Shown here: in pieces, positions 57,364 to 64,000 of the stretch
How the letters are laid out: every line of letters starts with the position of its first letter
How positions within the stretch are numbered: the stretch's first letter is position 1
Source of the DNA: Levilinea sp.
Lineage (GTDB): Bacteria; Chloroflexota; Anaerolineae; Anaerolineales; Anaerolineaceae
Direction: 5' to 3'
Length of the DNA: 64,000 bases
Assembly: GCA_029975215.1 (NCBI GenBank)
Contig: JARKPO010000061.1
Coordinates: 1-64,000, forward strand
The notes under the pieces: generated by a model
Told to the model about the DNA's origin: nothing
Seen by the model: the letters and a program-made list of their open reading frames with translations, nothing else
Databases searched by the model: none
Position numbers and translations under genes: made by a program

Positions 57364-57636
57364 ATGGGCCGTACTTTACCGTCCATTACCCAATCGCTGA
57401 ACGAGGAACAGGCTGCTTTTGGCCGTTTCCGGCGGGCGCTGCGCCGTTCGGATCAGATGGCGCTGGATGAACTTTTCACCGCGGCTCGCCAGCACCTGGC
57501 AGCGGCGGCCTACGCCGCCAATTTGCTGCCGATGGAGACGTTTTTGCTGGCCATGCTGCTGGAAGAGCACAAGGAGGTCTCTCGCCTGCGGGCGCAGGTG
57601 GAGACGCTTCAGAGTCGGCTGCTGGATGACGCATGA
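57364..57636 (+). CDS. Small helical protein of the polymerase cassette
   Basis: A 90-residue, all-helical protein with a central hydrophobic helix (MALDELFTAARQHLAAAAYA, then LLPMETFLLAMLLEEHKEV) and a C-terminal coiled coil. No family motif is recognised. It starts 9 bases after the RecA-like gene and overlaps the polymerase gene by 11 bases, so it is translationally coupled. A role as adaptor between the other two is plausible. Confidence 0.65.
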   Translation: MGRTLPSITQSLNEEQAAFGRFRRALRRSDQMALDELFTAARQHLAAAAYAANLLPMETFLLAMLLEEHKEVSRLRAQVETLQSRLLDDA

Positions 57637-59821
57637 GGGCTGGCTGTTGGACCTGTATGCGGACGGCCCGCGAGGGGTGGCGCTGTGGCTGGTGACCGCT
57701 GACGACCGGCGGGTGCGGCTGTGTCAGCGCTTTCCGGTGCGTTTTTTTGCGGCGGGGCCGGGACCGCGGCTGCGGGCGCTGTGGCGTTGGCTGCGGGGGC
57801 GGGAACCTGCGCCCGGGCTGGCGCGCGAAGAGCGACGCGACCTGTTTTTGGCGGAGCGTTTGCCGGTTTTGGCGGTGGAGACGGCCGACCCGGCTGGGCT
57901 GCCGCCTTTGTTTGCGGAAGTGGAACGCGAATTCCCCGATCTGACCTATTACGATGCAGACGTGCCGTTGACCGTGCGGCATGCAGCGGCCTTTGGCTCG
58001 TTTCCGCTGGCGCGCTGCCGGGCTGAGGCGGACGAGCAGGGCAACGTGCACGCGTTTGAGGTGTTGGATTCTCCCTGGGCGTTGGACCCAGCCCCGCCGC
58101 CTTTGCGCATTTTGGAAATCAATTTGCCGGAGGGCGACCCCCAGCGTACCCCGCCCACCCGCCTGGAGCTGCGCTTTCGCGCCTGGAAGCAGACCTACCC
58201 CTGGGTGGCGGGCAGCGCACCGGCGGCCTGGCTGCGCTCGGCTTTGCAGAAATTGGATCCAGATATTGTGCTGACCGATTACGGGGATACCTGGCTGCTG
58301 CCGGAACTGCTGCGGCGGGGGCAGGCCCCGCTGAGCCGCGACCCGGCCTACCCGCTGCGCACGGTGGAAGAGCACACCTATTTTTCCTATGGACAGATCG
58401 TGTACCGCGGCCAGCAGGTGCACCTGTATGGACGTGTGCATATTGACCGCCAAAACGCCATGCTGTGGCGCGACTACGGGCTGGAGGGCATTTTGGAGAA
58501 CGCACGGGTGACGGCATTGCCCATTCAAACCGCAGCGCGCATTTCTCCGGGCACGGGGATTTCCTGCATGCAGATGCAGACCGCGCTGCGGGATGGGGTA
58601 CTGGTTCCCTGGCACAAGCAGCAGGTGGAGCAGCCGCGCAGTATGCTGAGCCTGATTCAATCCGATTTTGGTGGGCTGGTGTACCAGCCGCGCATGGGGC
58701 TGCATTTCGAAGTGGGGGCGATTGATTTTGTGTCGCTGTATCCGGCGGTGATGGTGCGCTGCAATATTTCGCCGGAGACGCAGTCGCGCCCGCTCTCACA
58801 GCCGCCCGCGCCCAACCCCGGTCTGATCCCGCGCACGCTGGCCCCGCTGCTGCATAAACGCGTGGCGCTCAAAACCTGGGCGGCCAAACTGCCTGCCTGG
58901 GACCCGCGCCGCAAAAGCATTCGGGCACGCACGGCGGCACAAAAATGGCTGCTGGTGGTGTGTTTTGGCTATTTGGGCTATAAAAACGCGCGCTTTGGGC
59001 GGATTGGGGCGCACGAGGCCGTGACCGCCGGGGGGCGCGAGGCGCTGCTGCGCGCCAAAGAGGCCGCAGAAGACCTGGGTTTTGCGGTGCTGCATTTGTA
59101 TGTGGACGGTCTGTGGGTGCAGCGGGCCGGCTGCCGCACCGCGGAGGATTTTGAGCCGCTGCTGGCCGAGGTGACGCGGCGCACGGGACTGCCCATCGCT
59201 CTGGATGGGGTGTACCGCTGGGTGGCCTTTCTGCCCTCGCGCGGCAACCCGCGTGTGCCGGTGGGCAACCGTTACTTTGGCGTGTTTACGGACGGCAGCC
59301 TGAAGGTGCGCGGCCTGGATGCGCGGCGGCGCGATACCCCGCCCTGGGTGACGGCGGTGCAGATGGGGCTGTTGGAGTGTTTGGCGCAGGCTGTCAACGC
59401 CGAAGATCTGAAACCGGCAGTGGCAGAGGCTTTGGGGCGGCTGCGGTGGGAATTAGCGCGGCTGCGCGAGGGTAAGGTGCCGCTGGAGGAACTGCTCTGC
59501 GCCCAAAAGCTGAGCCGTCCGCTGGAAAAATACACCCATCCTTCGCCCGCGGCACGCGCCGCTGGGCAGCTGCTGGCGGCGGGCAAGTGCACAGTGGCAG
59601 GACAGCGGGTGCGGTTTTTATATGTGCGCGGGGAGGAACGAGTGCGGGCCTGGGATTTGCCGCAGGACTTTGACCGGCGCTGTTTGGACGTGGGCATGTA
59701 CCGCAAGCTGGCGCTGCGGGCGGCAGCCGACGTGTTTCAGCCGTTTGGAATCGAACTGGAGGAGTTATATGCGCTTATGCACAACGCGGCCAGGGTGCCT
59801 TTGTTTCCGCTGCCGGTTTAG
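57626..59821 (+). CDS. B-family DNA polymerase with altered catalytic motif (PolB2-like)
   Basis: A 731-residue polymerase. Motif A is IDFVSLYPAVMVRCN near residue 366 (Asp kept). Motif B is KWLLVVCFGYLGYKNARFG near 440. Motif C is LYVDGLWV near 492, where YGDTDS is usual, so one catalytic Asp is lost. The exonuclease I strand reads LRILEINL with its Asp missing, so proofreading is probably absent. These changes match the bacterial/archaeal PolB2 group associated with damage tolerance. ATG 57626 was chosen: it lies where the small upstream gene ends, and residues before it are an out-of-frame artefact of that gene. Confidence 0.8.
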   Translation: MTHEGWLLDLYADGPRGVALWLVTADDRRVRLCQRFPVRFFAAGPGPRLRALWRWLRGREPAPGLAREERRDLFLAERLPVLAVETADPAGLPPLFAEVEREFPDLTYYDADVPLTVRHAAAFGSFPLARCRAEADEQGNVHAFEVLDSPWALDPAPPPLRILEINLPEGDPQRTPPTRLELRFRAWKQTYPWVAGSAPAAWLRSALQKLDPDIVLTDYGDTWLLPELLRRGQAPLSRDPAYPLRTVEEHTYFSYGQIVYRGQQVHLYGRVHIDRQNAMLWRDYGLEGILENARVTALPIQTAARISPGTGISCMQMQTALRDGVLVPWHKQQVEQPRSMLSLIQSDFGGLVYQPRMGLHFEVGAIDFVSLYPAVMVRCNISPETQSRPLSQPPAPNPGLIPRTLAPLLHKRVALKTWAAKLPAWDPRRKSIRARTAAQKWLLVVCFGYLGYKNARFGRIGAHEAVTAGGREALLRAKEAAEDLGFAVLHLYVDGLWVQRAGCRTAEDFEPLLAEVTRRTGLPIALDGVYRWVAFLPSRGNPRVPVGNRYFGVFTDGSLKVRGLDARRRDTPPWVTAVQMGLLECLAQAVNAEDLKPAVAEALGRLRWELARLREGKVPLEELLCAQKLSRPLEKYTHPSPAARAAGQLLAAGKCTVAGQRVRFLYVRGEERVRAWDLPQDFDRRCLDVGMYRKLALRAAADVFQPFGIELEELYALMHNAARVPLFPLPV

Positions 59822-59844
59822 GGGCCGTGCGCAGCGAGGGCGGG

Positions 59845-61131
59845 CTAGCCGTCCAGCAAAATTTCGTCTGCGCCTGCGTTCGCGGAGGCCTGGGCCTGCT
59901 GATCCAAAATGCTGCGGTCTTTGCCGATGGCGGCGTCTTCCAGGGCCTGTTCCACCTGCTGCTTGAGGGTTTGCTGGTTGGGGCGGTCCTTCTTGCCCAG
60001 GTTCTTCAGGCGGCCCAGCAGCGATTGGGTCACGGCGGCGGTGAGCTTTTTGAGGCTCTCGTTGGAGAGGCGCTCGCCCTTTTCAAACCAGATGGCGGCG
60101 GCGTAGCCCATGACCACCGTGGTAGAGGAAGCGATGGCGGCGGCCAGCAGCCAGCCGGGCAGCCCGCCCAGTTTGCTCAACTGGGCAAACAGGCTGCGAC
60201 CCAAAAAGCCCAGGCCAAAGGTGACCGCCAGCTCGCGCGCGCGGGCGGCGGTGATCCTGTAATTGTAAATGCGGGCAATACCCAGCACCATCATGGATTG
60301 GGTGACCAGCAGGGGGCCGAAATCCAGAATGGGGAGGGGGATGAGGGCGATGGCGGCGGCGATGGAGGCGGCGGACACGATGGAACGCCAGGCCAGCCGC
60401 CAGCGGTACTGCGGCAGGGCGGCCCCCAGGGCGGCCACAATCCCCGGCTCGGTGGCGGCGATGGACAGCAGAACTTTATCCAGATTTTCGCCGGTGCGGG
60501 CCACGATGGGAATGACCTGTTCGGGGTTCAGCTCTAAATGCTGGGCGGCCAGCTGCAGGACGCGCTGGGTTTCTTTGCGCACCAGATCAATTTTGTTGAG
60601 GACCACGATGTAGGGCTTGCCGTAGCCAAGCAGGGTCTGGTACAGATCCAGCTCGGTCTGCTTGATACCCTGGATGGCGTCGAAGACGATGATCAGAAAA
60701 TCGGCCTCGCGGGCGGCCTGCAGGGCCTGTTCTTGTTCCAATGCCCCCACATAGCCGACGGCATCTGCACCGGGGGTATCCACAACGTTGAACAGGCCGG
60801 CATCGGCGCTCTGGTTGGTGCGGGTGGTACCGGGCAGGGGGCTGACCTCAGCGCGGTCGTGCTTGTCTTGGATGAGCAGGTTGTAGAGGGTAGATTTGCC
60901 TACGTTGGCCGGGCCTACGATGGCCACGCGGTGTTTGGAGCCAAACGTCATCTTGATTTGATCCGCCGAGAGCTTGACCAGCACGCGCAGCATGGCGGAA
61001 TCGGAGGGAAAGCCGGTGATGAGGGTTTTCAGGCTGCGCTGATCGGCAGGGGCTAACGAATCCCAGATGGCGTTAAACACCTCGCGCGATTTGGGAGGGA
61101 GCTGGCGGATGAGGGGGTTTTCGCTGCTCAT
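59845..61131 (-). CDS. Era-like GTPase with C-terminal membrane-associated domain (DUF697-type)
   Basis: A 428-residue protein. The GTPase domain (residues about 65-215) has G1 VGPANVGKSTLYN, G2 around PGTTRT, G3 DTPGA and G4 NKID. The C-terminal part has two or three hydrophobic helices (about 245-320) like DUF697/EcsC-type GTPases, then a charged tail. Probably a membrane-linked regulator. It overlaps no gene and shares its strand with the next protein. ATG 61131 has GAGGTG in front. Confidence 0.85.
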   Translation of the reverse strand: MSSENPLIRQLPPKSREVFNAIWDSLAPADQRSLKTLITGFPSDSAMLRVLVKLSADQIKMTFGSKHRVAIVGPANVGKSTLYNLLIQDKHDRAEVSPLPGTTRTNQSADAGLFNVVDTPGADAVGYVGALEQEQALQAAREADFLIIVFDAIQGIKQTELDLYQTLLGYGKPYIVVLNKIDLVRKETQRVLQLAAQHLELNPEQVIPIVARTGENLDKVLLSIAATEPGIVAALGAALPQYRWRLAWRSIVSAASIAAAIALIPLPILDFGPLLVTQSMMVLGIARIYNYRITAARARELAVTFGLGFLGRSLFAQLSKLGGLPGWLLAAAIASSTTVVMGYAAAIWFEKGERLSNESLKKLTAAVTQSLLGRLKNLGKKDRPNQQTLKQQVEQALEDAAIGKDRSILDQQAQASANAGADEILLDG

Positions 61132-61154
61132 AGACACCTCTGCCGGGGGGCAAG

Positions 61155-62441
61155 TTACTCGGCGCGGACGATGGCCACCGCATCCAGGGCGATATCACCG
61201 GTGGCGTTGGCGGGGATGGCGATTTGAATGTTGATGGGCACGGGCTTTTCGTAGATGCGCGGCGTGGTGAACTGGCCCAAAGAGACCCACTGCCCGCCGC
61301 GGAACTCGGATTGGTTGACGGCGATGTTGGCGCTTTCCAGCCCGTCGGGGGTGACATCTTCATTGTTAATCTGGACGCGGTACGAGACCTGACCGGTGGC
61401 GTGAGAGGCGGGCAGCCAGACGAAGATCTCATATTTGGCCGCGGCGACCGGTTCGTAGGTTTCCCAGGTGGCGGTGATCTCGGTTTCGGGGTTGATGACG
61501 TATTGGTATTGGTCTTTCCACGACAGAGCGTCCGACTCGGAATAGATCACCTGATTGGATTCAATCCGCGCAGCCAGGTCGTCAATGAAGACGGTTTGCT
61601 GAGCGCGGCGCGGCAGGCGTTCCAACATGGCCTGGGCCGTGGCGGGGTAGGGCACAATCAGCACGCGGTCCACCGCCACGATGGAATTTTCGTCTCGGTT
61701 CTGCCAGCTGGCAGCAATTGTCAGCAGGTCGGGGCGGTCGAGGTTGTAGAGGCCGATGCTGCGCCACAAATCTTGAATTTGAGGCGGGTTGCCGCGCGAG
61801 GATTGGTACTGCAGCGAGGCGGAGCCGAAGATGGGGCTGAGGGCTTGTCCGCCGAGGGATACGGTGAAGTCCAGGCTGCCGCCTGAGCTGAAAACGGTGT
61901 CGAGGACGTACACTTCATAGAGGCCGGGGCTGAGGGGTTTATCCGTTTGCCATTGGATGGAGGCCGCACCGAAGGTGGCGTAATAGCGTTCGGTGAGCTC
62001 CTTGCCCAACTGCTGGGCGATGGTGTCCGAAGAAATCCACTGGGGATTGTCAAAGGGCGGGTTAACCTGGGCCTGATCCTCGTTCATCACCACGGCCGTG
62101 CCTCGCAGGCCGGGCAGAACCGGGTCCAACAGGGAGGCATCGGGAATTTGATAGGCCGACGGTGGATAGGGGGTCAGCGTGGCGGTGGGTTCGATGGTGG
62201 GGGTGGAGGTGATGGTGGGGGTGCGTGAAGGCCGCGGTGTGGGGGTCAGGGTGGGGGGGGCCGGGGTGGGGGTGTAAATGCCGCGGGCCAGTTGGTCGAG
62301 GGTGGGGAAATTTAGCCAGAGGAGCAGCGCCAGGGTTAAGACGGCGGCGATCCAGCTCAGGAAGGCCCAGCGGCGGACGGGATCTGCGGCAGGGGATTCC
62401 GGAGCGGAAGGTGGGGTGGCGTTGTCGGGGTTGAATGTCAT
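61155..62441 (-). CDS. Membrane-anchored beta-rich protein with Thr/Pro linker
   Basis: A 428-residue protein. It has a short cytoplasmic Pro-rich start, one transmembrane helix (residues about 28-48), a Thr/Pro linker (about 55-90, TPTPRPSRTPTITSTPTIEP), then two beta-rich domains that resemble carbohydrate-binding golvesin-like modules (WQTDKPLSPGLYEVYVLDT, and TATWETYEPVAAAKYEIFVW). Probably exposed on the cell surface. The GTPase gene starts 24 bases downstream, so they may be cotranscribed. Confidence 0.7.
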   Translation of the reverse strand: MTFNPDNATPPSAPESPAADPVRRWAFLSWIAAVLTLALLLWLNFPTLDQLARGIYTPTPAPPTLTPTPRPSRTPTITSTPTIEPTATLTPYPPSAYQIPDASLLDPVLPGLRGTAVVMNEDQAQVNPPFDNPQWISSDTIAQQLGKELTERYYATFGAASIQWQTDKPLSPGLYEVYVLDTVFSSGGSLDFTVSLGGQALSPIFGSASLQYQSSRGNPPQIQDLWRSIGLYNLDRPDLLTIAASWQNRDENSIVAVDRVLIVPYPATAQAMLERLPRRAQQTVFIDDLAARIESNQVIYSESDALSWKDQYQYVINPETEITATWETYEPVAAAKYEIFVWLPASHATGQVSYRVQINNEDVTPDGLESANIAVNQSEFRGGQWVSLGQFTTPRIYEKPVPINIQIAIPANATGDIALDAVAIVRAE

Positions 62442-62537
62442 ACGAATCAAATCCTATTGTGATTAGACTGCTGAAACCCAATGATACTATATTTTCGGCA
62501 ATTCCCCTCAGAGGATTTGCGCCTGAGCGCAGCGGGT

Positions 62538-62573
62538 AAAAAAACCGTCGAGGGCTGGTTTGGCCCCCGACGG
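62538..62573 (-). terminator. Terminator of the symporter gene
   Basis: On the minus strand CCGTCGGGGGC pairs with GCCCTCGACGG (one mismatch) and seven T follow. Confidence 0.85.
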
Positions 62574-62601
62574 GTGAAAGAATGACTGTACATGGGCGGG
62601 T

Positions 62602-64000
62602 TTAGGTGCGGTCTTCCTCGCCTGGCTTGAGCTTACGCAGGGCATCCCACAGCGGGTTGATGCCCAGACGGTTGGAAAATTCGATGATGTTGCCGTCTAC
62701 ATCGCGCAGGGGTAGAGGCGGGTTGGATTTTTGGGTGACGAGCGAGCCGACAACCATGCCGATAACGGAGACGATGAGCGCAGGCACCGAGCCAATGTAG
62801 GCCGCGTCCCAAATCGCCACTTCGTAATCTCCTTCGCAGACCGCCAGGGTGATGGGCAGCAGCACCACCAGGGTGAGGATCAGCCAGGTAGAGAACCCGG
62901 CCACAAAAGCGGTGACAGCCCCCACCAGGTTGGCGCGCTTCCAGTACATGCCGAAGGCGAAGGAGGTGAACACACCTACCAGCAGCACCGTCCAGGAGAA
63001 GGTGGCCAGCTTGTAAATGGTTTCGGCGTAGAGTGCCAGCAGCAGGCTGATTACCCCCATGCCGATCACACCGATGCGCGTCCACAGCAGTTGGGTTTTG
63101 CCGTCCATTTTTTTGCTTCTAAAGAACGGCAGGATGTTTTCGGAGAGGATGGAGGCACCCGCCAGGATGGAGGTGTCGGAGGTGCTCATGAGGGCAGAAG
63201 CCAGGGCAGCGATGAAGACCGAGGTCAGGATGGGCGTGAGGTATTTCATGGCCGCGGAGACCAGCACGAATTCCGTCTGGTCCACGGTGAGGTTGGGGTT
63301 GAGCACGAACATGCCGATGCCGATCAGGGGGGAGAGCACGCCGAAGCCGATGTAGAGGGCGGAGGCTAAGTAGGTGCCCCACACCGAGGTGGCCTCGTTG
63401 CGGGCCGACATGGAGCGCTGCATCAGGTCCTGGGCGGCAATGGAGCCCAGACCGACTGCCATCCAGGCCGCCAGCCAATAGGTCCAGCCCAGCAGTCCGT
63501 CGTAACCCAGGTAGCCTTCACCGGGGATGGGCAGCAAGGTGAAGGGCTTGGAGGTGAACATGGAACCAGCATTGGCCACCAGCACATCCCAACCGCCGAC
63601 GGCGCGCACCACTGCCGAGAAGACCAGGGTGATGCCGCCTGCGGTGAGGAACATTTGCATGAAGTCCAGAAGGGTGTCGGCCCACATCCCGCCCATGAGG
63701 GTGTAGACGGTGACGATGGTGGCCACCAGGATCATGCCCGCGGCCACCGGCCAGCCGAAGAGGGCGTGGACGATGTTGCCGCCCGCCACAATTTGAGCGG
63801 CCGTCCAGCCGAAGTAGGTGACAAGCTGCACCAGGGAGATGAGAAAGCCCATGGTGCGGCCGTAGCGGTGTTCAAAAAAGTCAATGAGGGTCAGGTAGCG
63901 CGCACGGCGCATGAGGCGGATGAAGAAGAAGCCGGAAATCAGCAGGCACAGGCCCGCGCCAAAGGGGTCAAACACCACCCCCTGGAAGCCGTATTGGTAG
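62602..64000 (-). CDS. Sodium:solute symporter (SSS family), 5' end beyond window
   Basis: The 466 codons inside the window are the middle and end of a symporter of about 11-13 helices. The frame is still open at 64000 (upstream codons read YQYGFQGVVFDPFGAGLC), so the start lies outside. Family features are IDFFEHRYGRTMGFLISLVQ, GMWADTLLDFMQMFL and the Ser/Thr-rich sodium site helix ALASALMSTSDTSILAGASI. Substrate could be proline, a sugar or an organic acid. A GTG at 63978 is unlikely to be the true start because it would remove the first conserved helices. Confidence 0.88.
   Translation of the reverse strand, partial: YQYGFQGVVFDPFGAGLCLLISGFFFIRLMRRARYLTLIDFFEHRYGRTMGFLISLVQLVTYFGWTAAQIVAGGNIVHALFGWPVAAGMILVATIVTVYTLMGGMWADTLLDFMQMFLTAGGITLVFSAVVRAVGGWDVLVANAGSMFTSKPFTLLPIPGEGYLGYDGLLGWTYWLAAWMAVGLGSIAAQDLMQRSMSARNEATSVWGTYLASALYIGFGVLSPLIGIGMFVLNPNLTVDQTEFVLVSAAMKYLTPILTSVFIAALASALMSTSDTSILAGASILSENILPFFRSKKMDGKTQLLWTRIGVIGMGVISLLLALYAETIYKLATFSWTVLLVGVFTSFAFGMYWKRANLVGAVTAFVAGFSTWLILTLVVLLPITLAVCEGDYEVAIWDAAYIGSVPALIVSVIGMVVGSLVTQKSNPPLPLRDVDGNIIEFSNRLGINPLWDALRKLKPGEEDRT

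Noticed and set aside
57419-57625. Long N-terminal extension of the polymerase
   Set aside because: It overlaps the helical gene in another frame and has an Arg/Cys/Trp-rich composition typical of a shadow frame.

Overview
The window is about 58-60% GC. It looks like a chromosomal segment of an anaerobic or fermentative bacterium, most likely Chloroflexota (class Anaerolineae). This is inferred from Thr/Pro-rich linkers behind lipoprotein or membrane anchors, roadblock and V4R proteins, ROK and LacI sugar regulons, a very large alpha-2-macroglobulin lipoprotein and frequent ATG/GTG/TTG starts. No rRNA or tRNA gene and no insertion sequence was recognised, so the taxonomic call is only moderately supported.

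Layout. 1-5091: a long type I-E-like CRISPR array (28-bp repeats, mostly 33-bp spacers) that enters from the left edge. It is interrupted by 2493 bp of phage head-gene DNA (2327-4819) inserted exactly between two repeats, and then continues for five more repeats. The phage piece holds a truncated capsid gene, a scaffold gene, a small gene and a truncated MuF-type minor head gene. 5183-6674: an OsmC gene and a regulator fused to a FeMo-cofactor-type domain. 6906-15772: a fructoselysine (Amadori product) operon with frlA, frlB and frlC orthologues, a double-length frlD kinase, a second FrlC-like epimerase, two GntR/UTRA regulators, an amidohydrolase and YjbQ. 15782-18293: a pentapeptide-repeat membrane protein, a short-chain dehydrogenase and a ferritin-like protein. 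18394-22015: a LacI regulator with two operators and a GH3 glycosidase. 22100-26106: xylB, xylA and a ROK repressor. 26223-28289: katA and a PerR-like regulator with Per boxes. 28404-31823: mtnA, a PfkB kinase and ahcY (SAM by-product recycling). 31911-45384: alpha-2-macroglobulin, alanine racemase, a short UvrA paralogue and a three-gene ABC-2 exporter. 45481-46230: a peroxiredoxin-glutaredoxin fusion with an in-frame TGA at the peroxidatic cysteine position, probably selenocysteine. 46385-53285: S9 and M32 peptidases, a luciferase-like oxidoreductase, a lipoprotein and an L,D-transpeptidase. 53453-56675: a roadblock, V4R and response regulator signalling cluster, a polyprenol-phosphate mannose synthase and a probably leaderless LuxR-type regulator. 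56803-59821: a cassette of a degenerate RecA-like ATPase, a small helical protein and a catalytically altered B-family DNA polymerase. 59845-64000: a GTPase, a membrane-anchored beta-rich protein and a truncated sodium:solute symporter.

How the genes work together. Much of the window is heterotrophic sugar use: Amadori compounds imported by FrlA and broken down by FrlD and FrlB, xylose by XylA and XylB, and glycosides by GH3, each with its own regulator. A second theme is peroxide defence: OsmC, ferritin, KatA with PerR, and the Prx-Grx. A third is DNA and genome defence: CRISPR, the UvrA paralogue and the polymerase cassette.

The strongest novelty candidates are the phage segment locked between CRISPR repeats together with its MuF toxin-like tail and putative immunity gene, the TGA-containing peroxiredoxin, the polymerase/RecA-like cassette, and the tandem fructoselysine kinase.
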